Positions 32,827 through 41,667 of a stretch of DNA of 64,000 nucleotides are shown piece by piece. The number at the start of each line of letters is the position of its first letter. Positions within the stretch are counted from its first letter, which is position 1. The DNA lies in NCBI RefSeq assembly GCF_005771535.1, contig NZ_VANU01000003.1, positions 277,809 to 341,808 on the forward strand, read 5' to 3'. The translations under genes were made by a program, and so were the position numbers. The notes below the pieces were generated by a model, which had not been told where the DNA came from, did no database searches, and saw only the letters and a list, made by a program, of their open reading frames with translations. This DNA comes from Arcobacter arenosus. Lineage in GTDB: Bacteria > Campylobacterota > Campylobacteria > Campylobacterales > Arcobacteraceae.

Positions 32827-34225
32827 TTTTTAAGACTTCTTCAATTTCATCTTTACTTTTTAAGCTTTCATAAGTAGGTAAATTTAAACCTCTTTTTGAA
32901 AGGGCATGGGAAATAGGTGTTGAAGAATTACAATATTCTTTATAAATTTCCATATCACTTAAAGGATAAAAAAATGGTCTCGCGTCAATTCCATTATCTT
33001 TTAATTTTGAAATAAATTCATCCCTATTTGTTTCTTCAGAAACTAAAGCACTAACCAACCAAGTAACCCTTTCTCTTTTTTCTAAATCTACTTGAAATTT
33101 GAAATTACTTTTTGTAAGTACTTTCTTATATGTTATTTCATATTTTCTTCTATTTTCATGAATCTCGTCTATTCTTTCTAATTGAGCAAATCCTATTGAT
33201 GCTTGTAAATTTGTTAATCGATAATTAAACCCAACTACATCATTCCAGTATCGTCTTTTTTTATTCATTCCATGATCTCTTAATATTCTCATTTTTTCAT
33301 CAAGAATTTTACTTTGGGTAACACACATTCCACCTTCACCAGTAGTTATAATTTTATTACCAAAAAAAGAGAAACATCCTATATCCCCAAAACTCCCTAC
33401 TTTTTTATTATCATATTTCGAACCATGAGCTTGGGCACAATCTTCTATAACTTTCAGATTATACTCTTTAGCTATATTCATGATTTCATCCATATTACAC
33501 ACTTGTCCATACAAATGTACAGGAATAATTGCCTTAGTTCTTGGAGTAATTGCTTTTCTAATCTCTACTGGGTCAATACACCAACTTTCCTCTTCTACAT
33601 CAACAATTACAGGAGTTGCTTTTGAATGAAGTACAGCATTTATAGTTGCTGAAAATGTTAAATCTGGGATTATCACTTCATCTCCTTCCTTAACATCTAA
33701 GGTCACTAAAGCCAAATGAAGTGCAACCGTTCCATTAGATACAGCAACACCAAAAGAGCTGTCAACATAAGAAGAAAATCCCTCTTCGAATTTTGTAATA
33801 TATTCGCCACTACTTGAAATCCAGCTACTTAAAAAAGCATCAATAAGATACTTAAATTCATTTCCATTTAAATTTGGTATTGCAATTGGGAAATTTATAT
33901 TTTGCCTATATTCAAAATAATCAACTACTTCCATTTTATCATTTACCAAAGGAATTATCTTAACCCTATCTGATATTTTACTAATTAAACTTTTATGTGA
34001 CTCGTTAATTTTTCCATAGGTGAAATCATCTTTTAAAATTGAAAATATTTTTTCACTTAATAGAATATCCTTTAATAATGCTCTTCTTATATCTCCATCA
34101 GTAACCACACCACATAATCTATTTGTATCATCAACAATAAAAGATATCCCCATAGCATTATCATTAATAACTTTCATAACGTCAAGTAAACTTGCATCAA
34201 CATTAGATAACATTTTTTTAATCAT
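32813..34225 (-). CDS. Fusion of CBS-domain pair and DegT-family sugar aminotransferase
   Basis: Residues 1-107 form a pair of CBS motifs: the first has ISFIVDDTNRLCGVVTDGDIRRALL, split here from the second at about 70-107 (IIPLVNDKMEVVDYF). Residues 115-470 are a DegT/StrS aminotransferase with VSNGTVALHLAL, EDCAQAHGS and PLP Lys291 in FFGNKIITTGEGG. In Campylobacter a similar CBS pair precedes the PtmE nucleotidyltransferase, not an aminotransferase. I chose the ATG at 34225 (470 residues) because AAAGG lies before it; the frame is open 14 codons earlier. The CBS part may bind a nucleotide to control flux. The keto-sugar substrate is unknown. Confidence 0.82.
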   Translation of the reverse strand: MIKKMLSNVDASLLDVMKVINDNAMGISFIVDDTNRLCGVVTDGDIRRALLKDILLSEKIFSILKDDFTYGKINESHKSLISKISDRVKIIPLVNDKMEVVDYFEYRQNINFPIAIPNLNGNEFKYLIDAFLSSWISSSGEYITKFEEGFSSYVDSSFGVAVSNGTVALHLALVTLDVKEGDEVIIPDLTFSATINAVLHSKATPVIVDVEEESWCIDPVEIRKAITPRTKAIIPVHLYGQVCNMDEIMNIAKEYNLKVIEDCAQAHGSKYDNKKVGSFGDIGCFSFFGNKIITTGEGGMCVTQSKILDEKMRILRDHGMNKKRRYWNDVVGFNYRLTNLQASIGFAQLERIDEIHENRRKYEITYKKVLTKSNFKFQVDLEKRERVTWLVSALVSEETNRDEFISKLKDNGIDARPFFYPLSDMEIYKEYCNSSTPISHALSKRGLNLPTYESLKSKDEIEEVLKNVSK

Positions 34226-35072
34226 TATAAACCTTTTGTAGAACCTCAATACTATTTTTAATATCATTTAATCCACTGTAAATTTCAAGTGTTATATCTT
34301 TATTTGTCAAATCATTTTTTTTTAAAATATTTATTAATTCTGATTCTTTTTCTATAGAAAGATTTAAATCTTGTAAGCCATCATTATCACTTAAATGTAA
34401 ATAATTTGTCTGTTTAATCATATTTGACAACTCACTTTCAAAAACTAAACCTAAAGTTTGGCAGCTCACTTTTAAATGAGCGATATCCAAAAGAAGTTTA
34501 AAATTTATAAATTCTTTTAATTCTTCAAACTCTTTATAATTAGTTAGCATAAATGGATTAATTTCTTCATATGTTTCAAGATTTAACGAAGAGAAAACAT
34601 TGTTTTCTAAATATAATTCAATATGAGTAAACTCTTTTTGTAATATATTAAAACCTTCACAAAATCTTTTTATTGATTTCTTTTTATCAAAAATATCTTC
34701 TTTTGAAAGTTTCTTACCTATATGATTTATGCTAATATCTATAAAAAAACCAGCATGAAACCCAAACTTTGAAGAGGATAATTTATTACTCAAAGTTAAT
34801 GAATTTATTAAATGCTCTAAACTTTTATTAAAAATTTCATCATTTAAAGATGCTAAGTTTACTACAAAGTGCTCTTTAGGAGGAGGAAAATAGTTATGAC
34901 ATAAATAATTTAAGTCATATTTATTTTTTAACTCTAATAAATCCTCATCAAAACCATCATAATATTCTGTACCACCGGAAAGTTCAATATTTTTAAATCC
35001 ATTATCTACTAATTCTTGAATAGAATCTTTTATTTTTTTATGCTTTACGCAAGAAGAAGAGATATAAATCAA
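34218..35072 (-). CDS. TIM-barrel sugar phosphate isomerase/epimerase-like protein
   Basis: A protein of 284 residues resembling the AP-endonuclease-2/xylose-isomerase barrel family. Metal-ligand style segments are LCHNYFPPPKEHFVVNLAS, FGFHAGFFIDI, HIELYLENN, LLLDIAHLKVS and YLHLSDNDGLQD, ending in ITLEIYSG. These give the His/Glu/Asp set expected of the fold. It overlaps the CBS-aminotransferase gene by 8 bases and the NeuD-like gene by 4. It may epimerise or isomerise a sugar in the second nonulosonate arm, but the reaction is not known. Confidence 0.75.
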   Translation of the reverse strand: MIYISSSCVKHKKIKDSIQELVDNGFKNIELSGGTEYYDGFDEDLLELKNKYDLNYLCHNYFPPPKEHFVVNLASLNDEIFNKSLEHLINSLTLSNKLSSSKFGFHAGFFIDISINHIGKKLSKEDIFDKKKSIKRFCEGFNILQKEFTHIELYLENNVFSSLNLETYEEINPFMLTNYKEFEELKEFINFKLLLDIAHLKVSCQTLGLVFESELSNMIKQTNYLHLSDNDGLQDLNLSIEKESELINILKKNDLTNKDITLEIYSGLNDIKNSIEVLQKVYND

Positions 35073-35683
35073 TTTACTCTCCTTGCAGGATTTCCAACAT
35101 AAGTTCCTGCCTTAGTAATATTTTTTATAACCACACTACCTGCACCAATAATAACATCACTACAAATATTTATTTTATCAATAATTGTAGCATTAGCTCC
35201 AATAAAACATCTATCTTCTATGCATACTCTACCGCATAGTTTGGCTCCTACTGAGATATGGTTATGATTTCCAATTTTAACTTCATGTTCTAATATTGCT
35301 GATGTATTAATAATATTATTATCTCCAATTTGAGAAGAAGAATTTATATAAGCATTTGCAAATATTTGATTTGAACTTCCTAATGTGACACTTTTTTCTA
35401 TATAGCTTGTTTTATGAAAAAGATTCTCTCTAATAATCTTTTTATTAAATTGATTAAAGTACTTTTCCCTTAAAATATTATCCCCTATAGATAAAAGAAT
35501 TTTCTCTTCGTCACTAATGGCAGAAAGTGAACCAGTTACTTTTACACCCTCAATTAGTTCATTTTCTTCATAACTAAAATTTTCATCATAAATTCTTAAT
35601 TTAGAGGATTGAAATTTATTTTTTAAAAGATTTAATAAAGATCGAGTATGCCCTCCTGCACCTATAATCGCAATTTTACTCAT
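35069..35683 (-). CDS. NeuD/PglD-like sugar O- or N-acetyltransferase
   Basis: A protein of 204 residues with an N-terminal nucleotide-binding strand (KIAIIGAGGHTRSLLNLL) and a C-terminal left-handed beta-helix of hexapeptide repeats (IGDNNIINTSAILEHEVKIG, then IGANATIIDK and IGAGSVVIKNI), ending in GTYVGNPARRV. The catalytic His is probably the one in ILEHEV. NeuD acetylates sialic acid and PglD acetylates a 4-amino UDP sugar. It is the only hexapeptide acyltransferase in the sugar locus, so it could even supply the otherwise missing N-acetylation; position beside the NeuB-like gene favours NeuD-like action. Confidence 0.82.
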   Translation of the reverse strand: MSKIAIIGAGGHTRSLLNLLKNKFQSSKLRIYDENFSYEENELIEGVKVTGSLSAISDEEKILLSIGDNILREKYFNQFNKKIIRENLFHKTSYIEKSVTLGSSNQIFANAYINSSSQIGDNNIINTSAILEHEVKIGNHNHISVGAKLCGRVCIEDRCFIGANATIIDKINICSDVIIGAGSVVIKNITKAGTYVGNPARRVN

Positions 35684-36726
35684 AAACTAATAATCTCATC
35701 TTTTACAAAATCTTCTTTAGCCTTTTTCCCAACTATTTCATTAAAATAAATTGGAGAAATACCAACTCCTCCTGTTCTTTTTGCAATAATATTATTTTCA
35801 GTAAAGAGTTCTCCTTTCTTTATTTCCAATTTAGCTACAAGACATTTTTGTAAAGAAGCCCTTGTTTTAGTCTCACTCAAGGTTGGTTTTTTAATATCAC
35901 TTCCCATAAATGAATCAACTTTTCTAACTAATCTAACAAACTCTTTTAACTCATCAGGAGACAATGAAGCTTTATGATCAGGCCCTTCTAATGCTTTATT
36001 CAAAGTAAAGTGTTTCTCAACTACCTTAGCTCCCATAGGAATTGCAAAAGCTGCCGCACCTAACCCTTGAGTATGGTCACTATACCCTAACAATATATCA
36101 AAGTTATTTTTAAAAGTATTCAAAACTTCTAAATTTGCTTCACTATCTTCAATTGGATAATTTGCTGTACATTGCATAAGAACAACATCTTTATTATATT
36201 TATATATAGTTTCTAAAGCCATTTTAACTTCACTTAAAAAACTCATACCTGTTGATAAAAATATAGGTTTATTTTTTAAAGCTACTTTTTTTAGAAAAGG
36301 TAGATTAGTTATATCCGTTGAAGCTATTTTATATGCAGGTAAATTAAGTTCATCAAGTTCATCCAAGCTTAATTCATCAAAAGGTGTAGTTAAAAAGATT
36401 ATACCTTTTTTTTCACTATAATTTTTTAACTCTAAGTTTTGTTCCTTTGTCACTTCAAGCTTTTTTAACATCTCTATTTGAGACTCATTAGAATTAGTTG
36501 TTTTTTCTTGATAAGGAGCTTTTCTTACCGAATCTAAAATCAAGTGTTCACTTTTAAAAGTTTGAAATTTCACAGCATCTGCTTCTGCCTCACTTGCTAA
36601 ATCTATTAATCGTTTTGCAATATTAATATCCCCACCATGGTTTACCCCTGCTTCAGCGATTATAAAACTAGCAGATTCCTTTAAAATCTCTTTATTCCCT
36701 ATTTTTATATTTTTATTAAATTTCAT
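35680..36726 (-). CDS. NeuB/LegI-type nonulosonic acid synthase
   Basis: Second NeuB-family enzyme of the locus, 348 residues, condensing a 6-carbon N-acyl sugar with phosphoenolpyruvate. Characteristic blocks are FIIAEAGVNHGGDINIAKRLI, VKFQTFKSEHL, LTTPFDELSLDEL, LGYSDHTQGLGAA and VVEKHFTLNK. The C-terminal antifreeze-like domain has RTGGVGISP, as in NeuB and LegI, not PseI. The KKLEVTKEQNLELK segment is closest to LegI in memory. No LegB, LegC or LegG is nearby, so the substrate supply must come from elsewhere or from an unusual route. Confidence 0.87.
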   Translation of the reverse strand: MKFNKNIKIGNKEILKESASFIIAEAGVNHGGDINIAKRLIDLASEAEADAVKFQTFKSEHLILDSVRKAPYQEKTTNSNESQIEMLKKLEVTKEQNLELKNYSEKKGIIFLTTPFDELSLDELDELNLPAYKIASTDITNLPFLKKVALKNKPIFLSTGMSFLSEVKMALETIYKYNKDVVLMQCTANYPIEDSEANLEVLNTFKNNFDILLGYSDHTQGLGAAAFAIPMGAKVVEKHFTLNKALEGPDHKASLSPDELKEFVRLVRKVDSFMGSDIKKPTLSETKTRASLQKCLVAKLEIKKGELFTENNIIAKRTGGVGISPIYFNEIVGKKAKEDFVKDEIISL

Positions 36727-36731
36727 ATACT

Positions 36732-37547
36732 TTACTCAATATCTAATTTATCAAAATTAATAGACTCTAAATAACTATTTAAGCTATTAGACATTATATA
36801 ATTATTCATATTTAACTGTCTATTCTGTCTTTGTATTGTTTTTCTAGCAAACTCTTTAGAAATATTATTTTCTAAAGCAAATCCAAAAAATATTGCTAAT
36901 TTTGTAGATTTCTCTTTTTCTCTTTTTTCTTTGAAATATTCAAATTTATCTTTGCCAATATTTGAGCTTTTTTTCTCTATTTCTCTACAGACATTTTTGT
37001 CATCTTCATCTAAATAATAACCCTTATGTTTTAATCTTTGATCAAAAATTATAACATCACCTTTATTTGATTTTATATTTATAGGTTTTTTAAATAGTTT
37101 TTCATCAAACTCTTTATGAGAGCCAGGCACTACACTTAAACCATACTCATTTAAGTCATGATTTTGAAGGTAGATTCCAACCTTATAAATTTTTGCCAAA
37201 TTAAATATTTTTTCATCTTCAAAACCATCAATATAATCCGAAGACAAATCTCTATGCCAATTATTAAACATATTATATGATAAATCATTATGATAGATAT
37301 ACTTTATATCTCCAATTATACCTTTTAAATACTCTACAAGCTTTTTATTCAATACTACTCTAAGTTCAGGAACATACTCAAAAAAATTTGTAATTACTTT
37401 TCCACAATTATGATAAAAGAACTTATTTCTTTCATCTGAAAAATATTCTATTGCTATATTATTAAAAGTATCAATCTCTTCACTACTAAAAAAATTTTCT
37501 AGAATTATATAACCATGTTCAGATAAATCTTTTTTATAATTTTTCAT
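36732..37547 (-). CDS. PhyH-like Fe(II)/2-oxoglutarate dioxygenase
   Basis: A protein of 271 residues with the phytanoyl-CoA dioxygenase outline. The iron ligands are probably H98 and D100 (NWHRDLSS) and H174 (QRLKHKGYYL), with a 2-oxoglutarate Arg about 14 residues on. LSVVPGSHKEFD is the typical PhyH substrate loop. There is no signal peptide. It starts after a 4-base overlap with the 437-residue gene. Such enzymes hydroxylate small molecules; a sugar, sugar nucleotide or lipid carrier would fit this locus. The substrate cannot be read from the sequence. Confidence 0.78.
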   Translation of the reverse strand: MKNYKKDLSEHGYIILENFFSSEEIDTFNNIAIEYFSDERNKFFYHNCGKVITNFFEYVPELRVVLNKKLVEYLKGIIGDIKYIYHNDLSYNMFNNWHRDLSSDYIDGFEDEKIFNLAKIYKVGIYLQNHDLNEYGLSVVPGSHKEFDEKLFKKPINIKSNKGDVIIFDQRLKHKGYYLDEDDKNVCREIEKKSSNIGKDKFEYFKEKREKEKSTKLAIFFGFALENNISKEFARKTIQRQNRQLNMNNYIMSNSLNSYLESINFDKLDIE

Positions 37548-38857
37548 CTAAATTCCTTAAATATATAATTGATGTTTTTTTCTAAACTTTCTTTATAATT
37601 TACAAATGATAATTTTTTGGTACCTATATTTTTTTTATTTATTAGCAAAGTATAATTCTCTTTATTATTAACTATTTTTAAATAATCCAATTTTTTAAAA
37701 TAATCATAATACATTGTTGAATAATTTTCAATATTAATAAGTATCGTTGGTTTTCCAAACACTAAAGATTCATAAGCACAAGTAGAATAAACAGTTGTAT
37801 GAATATCACTATTTAACAAAATTTCATAGCAATTAAATTCAGGCATTGTATAAAAATTTCTTGTATACTCTATTTTCTCTTTATTCGTTCTAGGGATTAA
37901 AATAAATAAGATTCTTGTATTTATTTTAGCTACATCTTTAATAAACTCAATTAATTTTAATTCAACAGTATCTTGACTTGATATGGATACTATTTTTGAA
38001 AAAGTTTTTTTTAAAGTTCTAAAAGCTTCTATTTTTTCTATTTTTTTATTTAAAAAATCTAAATGATAATTCCCTTGAATAAAAATATTTTTATTTTCAT
38101 ACATACTTTTATTAGATAAATACTCTTTATCTAATTGGCTAAATACTAAAAAATAATTTGGCTGAAAAAGAGATTCAATTTCAAAGTTTGTATCATAAGC
38201 AAAATGACCAATAACCGATCCATGTTGCACTTCAATGATAGGGATATTTAACTCTCTTGCAGCTAAGATAATATTTAACTTTCCTATATAACCATCTATA
38301 AATATAGTTTTAGGTTGTAATTCGTTTAATATCTTTTTTATTGAGAAATAATACTTGAAAAAATTTTGCAATTTATTTTTATAATCAAATTTTATACCTA
38401 ATATTTTAAAAATTTTCAGGAGCAGTTCTTCATTCTCTATTTTAAAATCAAACAATTCACTATCAATTTTACTTTTTAGTAGAGTATTATAATCAAAAAC
38501 ATTTTTTGAATATAAAGTAAATTCTTGTAAATCTTCTAAAAAAATAGATGAATTTTGTCCCAAATAATCTGCAATAGGATCAAGAATAGGATCAAGATAT
38601 TTATTATTATATAGCCTTCTATTTATAGAAGATGTAAACATAAGATTTTTATTTTTATTATTTTCTAAATTTAATATTTCAAATTTTTTTTCAACTACAA
38701 GCTTTTCATCTTTGTACTCTATATTTTTTCTAATTTCAGAAGTCTTTACAATATTAAATAAGATATTTCTAACTATCATCCAAATAGAAATATTATTTAC
38801 TCTAATTGAATTTATAGGATATTTTTTTTCTATTTCTATAATTTCTTGATAAGTCAT
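37544..38857 (-). CDS. Unassigned protein, possible GT-B glycosyltransferase
   Basis: I do not recognise a named family. The 437 residues are soluble, very rich in Lys, Asn and Ile, with no signal or membrane segment. The C-terminal half has features seen in capsule and polysialic acid GT-B enzymes: IPIIEVQHGSVIGHFAYD with a QHG motif near residue 210, PNYFLVFSQLDKEYL, and VYSTCAYESLVFGKPTILIN near 360. The N-terminus is poorly conserved in look. It lies between the carbamoyltransferase and the PhyH gene, with 3- and 4-base junctions. Glycosyltransferase is the best guess. Confidence 0.6.
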   Translation of the reverse strand: MTYQEIIEIEKKYPINSIRVNNISIWMIVRNILFNIVKTSEIRKNIEYKDEKLVVEKKFEILNLENNKNKNLMFTSSINRRLYNNKYLDPILDPIADYLGQNSSIFLEDLQEFTLYSKNVFDYNTLLKSKIDSELFDFKIENEELLLKIFKILGIKFDYKNKLQNFFKYYFSIKKILNELQPKTIFIDGYIGKLNIILAARELNIPIIEVQHGSVIGHFAYDTNFEIESLFQPNYFLVFSQLDKEYLSNKSMYENKNIFIQGNYHLDFLNKKIEKIEAFRTLKKTFSKIVSISSQDTVELKLIEFIKDVAKINTRILFILIPRTNKEKIEYTRNFYTMPEFNCYEILLNSDIHTTVYSTCAYESLVFGKPTILINIENYSTMYYDYFKKLDYLKIVNNKENYTLLINKKNIGTKKLSFVNYKESLEKNINYIFKEFR

Positions 38858-38860
38858 TAA

Positions 38861-40696
38861 CTAATTTTCACTCTTTAACTTACGAACTTCAATACCTTCA
38901 ATCATTAAAAAATTTAAACCTGTATCTAAAAAATCATCTATTGCATCTTGAGGAGATTCAATAATTGTTCTTCCATGTTTATTAAATGAAGTATTTAACA
39001 AAACACCATAACCTGTTAAATTTTTAAATTCACTCAATATTTTATAGTAGTTTGGGTTACTTTCATGAGTTACAAATTGAACACGAGCAGTATTATCTAT
39101 GTGAACTGCACAAGGAATTTTATCTATAAATTCCTCTTTCATTATAAATGCACATGTCATATCTTTATTTATATAAGAATTTTCAAATAATCTTTCCCTT
39201 TCATCTATCATTATACTAGGACAAAAAGGTTGATAAAAAGGCCTATTTTTAACTTCTACATTTAATTTATTAATACTATTTTTGTTTAAAGGATTACCTA
39301 AAATTGATCTATTTCCTAGTGCTCTAGGACCCCATTCCATTTTTCCATGAAAAATAGCACCTACTTCATCATTATGTATATATTCAGCAGTTTTTTTCAT
39401 CCAATCTTTACCCAAGTCTTTATAAAAAATATTAGCAGTATTTTTTAAAACTGATATTATTTCCTCTTTTGAATAACTTGTTCCTAAATATTGAGTATTA
39501 TATTTACGAATCCATGAAATATTTTCTTCTAATTTAGTCTCTTCTAACAATTTTAAACAAATAGAACCCAAACCTAATCCATCATCAGACATTGCTGGAA
39601 TTATATATATATTATTTGTAACTTCTTCAAATATTCTCATGTTTACAATTACATTTGCAAATACTCCTCCCGATAAAACAATATTTTTGATTTTATATTT
39701 TTTTACAATAGAAGATATATAATTCACAATCGATATTTCCAAAAATTTTTGAACAGCTGCTGCAATATCTACTTTCGAAAATTTTATTAAATAATCATCA
39801 AAAGCTAGCTTATTAAAATATTTATATAACAATTTTTGATCAATATCTAGAGTTAAATTGCTCCTATCAAAAAGCAAACATTCCTTTAGTTTATAAAAAA
39901 TTTCATTATCAAAATTCCCATATGCAGCTAATGCTTCAACTTTTCCCTCTTCACTAAATCTATGAAAACCTAATTTTAATGTAAAATACTCATAAATATT
40001 TCCAAGAGAATTTCCGCAATCAATATCATCAAGATAAAAGTTTTTTCTTTTAGAACCAACTTTATATTCAAATTTATCCTTAGAGCATAAAAATACTTTA
40101 CTGAAATACCCATCCCCTGCACCATCAAATGTTATTGCAATTGCATGTTCATAGGGAGATAAAACAAAACTACCAAGAGCATGAGATTTATGATGATCAA
40201 AATACTCAATTTCATTTAATGATAAATCAAAAATCTTATTAATATATTTTGAAACTTCTTCAGAAATAGTTACTGCATTTTTTTGTTGTGATTTTTTTAT
40301 CTCAAATAGTTTTTTACCCGCATAACTTTGATTATAAATCAACTCTTGCTCATCAAGAGATAATAATTTAAAAGAATTATGTTTTCGTACTAATTCACCT
40401 TTGTATTTTAAATTATAAAACTCTCTTAAAGCTGTTTCATACTCATACCAATTAGAAAAATTTAACTTTTTAGCATAATCTTTTTCTGCTAAACAAAAAA
40501 CTATATTTTTAATTAAAGATTTTTCAAGTTTCGTATATTCAAATATATTTTCCAAAATTTTAATTGGATAAATAGTGTCATGTTTATATCTAGTTACTCT
40601 TTCAGTAGAAATAGCAAATATATAATTTTTCTCTGGACAAATTACCACAACATTTGTATCATGTCCAAAAAATTTCATCCCAATATATAACTTCAC
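38861..40696 (-). CDS. Carbamoyltransferase of the NodU/CmcH family
   Basis: A protein of 611 residues that transfers carbamoyl from carbamoyl phosphate, through an adenylate, to a hydroxyl of a sugar or other small molecule. The N-terminal Kae1-like domain has HDTNVVVICPEK, EYFDHHKSHALGSFVLSP (the metal-binding His pair) and AITFDGAGDGYFS. LSGGVFANVIVNMRIFE precedes the C-terminal domain, where GAIFHGKMEWGPRALGNRSILG and LLNTSFNKHGRTIIESP are family hallmarks. It is the only carbamoyltransferase here and suggests an O-carbamoyl group on one of the flagellin sugars. Confidence 0.9.
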   Translation of the reverse strand: MKLYIGMKFFGHDTNVVVICPEKNYIFAISTERVTRYKHDTIYPIKILENIFEYTKLEKSLIKNIVFCLAEKDYAKKLNFSNWYEYETALREFYNLKYKGELVRKHNSFKLLSLDEQELIYNQSYAGKKLFEIKKSQQKNAVTISEEVSKYINKIFDLSLNEIEYFDHHKSHALGSFVLSPYEHAIAITFDGAGDGYFSKVFLCSKDKFEYKVGSKRKNFYLDDIDCGNSLGNIYEYFTLKLGFHRFSEEGKVEALAAYGNFDNEIFYKLKECLLFDRSNLTLDIDQKLLYKYFNKLAFDDYLIKFSKVDIAAAVQKFLEISIVNYISSIVKKYKIKNIVLSGGVFANVIVNMRIFEEVTNNIYIIPAMSDDGLGLGSICLKLLEETKLEENISWIRKYNTQYLGTSYSKEEIISVLKNTANIFYKDLGKDWMKKTAEYIHNDEVGAIFHGKMEWGPRALGNRSILGNPLNKNSINKLNVEVKNRPFYQPFCPSIMIDERERLFENSYINKDMTCAFIMKEEFIDKIPCAVHIDNTARVQFVTHESNPNYYKILSEFKNLTGYGVLLNTSFNKHGRTIIESPQDAIDDFLDTGLNFLMIEGIEVRKLKSEN

Positions 40697-40698
40697 TT

Positions 40699-41667
40699 TT
40701 ATACCTTAATATCTATTTTGATTTTTTTAGCGATATCATTATTACTAATAGCAGTTGTAATCTGAGATTTGATAAAGGATTTATCCTCTTCTTTTAATCG
40801 TAAAAATCTATGGCACTTATTACAAGTTTCGTATGTCATATCAATAAATTCTTTTCTGATTTTATTAATTTGAGGTGAATTAAAAACTTTATATAAACCA
40901 TCAGTTACATTAGATAAGTTAAACTCTGAAGAAAAATCTTGACAACATAATGACATTTTTCCATCATAAGATATAACCGGAGTATAAAAAGGAAAATGAC
41001 ACCACTTTTTCTCATTAGATATATACTCAAAATTAAAGTAATGTTCTTTTAGCCTCTCATCATAAGAAGGAATAAATTCTATGCCATTAAAATAAGAAGA
41101 AGGATATAAAGGACTAACCTCTAAATAATCAATTAACTCAGCCCAGTTTTCTAAAAATAAATTAAAGTCTGACTTAACTGAAAAAATATTGTTTATTCCA
41201 ATCTCCATTTTAGAATTGCTATTATTTTTTGCATCTCTAAGTAGTTTCAAATTTCTTTTTATTTTTTCATATTTCAAAGGATATCTAAACAATTCAAAGC
41301 TTTTTTTATCCCATCCATCTATTGAAAATCTTACATAGTCTACCATCAAGAGAGTTTCGATATATTTATCAACATCAGAACCATTAGTTGATAAAGTTAT
41401 AATAAATCCATTATCTTTTCCATATTTTACTAGGCTATCAAGTTCAGGATGTAAAGTTGCTTCTCCTGTTTGATATAAACTGATATCTTTCACCCCTAGT
41501 TTTTTTGCATCATCTAAAATACTCTTAAAAAGAGAAAACTCCATAAAACTATTTTTTCTAGAACCATTCATCATCTCTCTAGCACAAAAATGGCATTTGG
41601 CACTACATGCAGTTGTAATATCAATAACTAAACTTTTTGGTATATACTCATCTTTTAAATATCTCAT
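40699..41667 (-). CDS. Radical SAM/SPASM protein
   Basis: The radical SAM cluster ligands are C21, C25 and C28 (TTACSAKCHFCAREMMNG). The barrel shows LYQTGEATLHPELDSLVKY and FSIDGWDKKSFELFRY. A SPASM-like tail contains WCHFPFYTPVISYDGKMSLCCQDF and TCNKCHRFLR. The 322 residues have no signal sequence. It shares one base with the glycosyltransferase gene upstream and lies 2 bases before the carbamoyltransferase gene. It is a different lineage from the radical SAM protein at 25.2 kb. The reaction is unknown; modification of a sugar is inferred only from context. Confidence 0.82.
   Translation of the reverse strand: MRYLKDEYIPKSLVIDITTACSAKCHFCAREMMNGSRKNSFMEFSLFKSILDDAKKLGVKDISLYQTGEATLHPELDSLVKYGKDNGFIITLSTNGSDVDKYIETLLMVDYVRFSIDGWDKKSFELFRYPLKYEKIKRNLKLLRDAKNNSNSKMEIGINNIFSVKSDFNLFLENWAELIDYLEVSPLYPSSYFNGIEFIPSYDERLKEHYFNFEYISNEKKWCHFPFYTPVISYDGKMSLCCQDFSSEFNLSNVTDGLYKVFNSPQINKIRKEFIDMTYETCNKCHRFLRLKEEDKSFIKSQITTAISNNDIAKKIKIDIKV

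Noticed and set aside
25245-41667. The two radical SAM proteins as a RiPP maturation system
   Set aside because: No small precursor peptide gene or peptide transporter is nearby; both sit within sugar genes.
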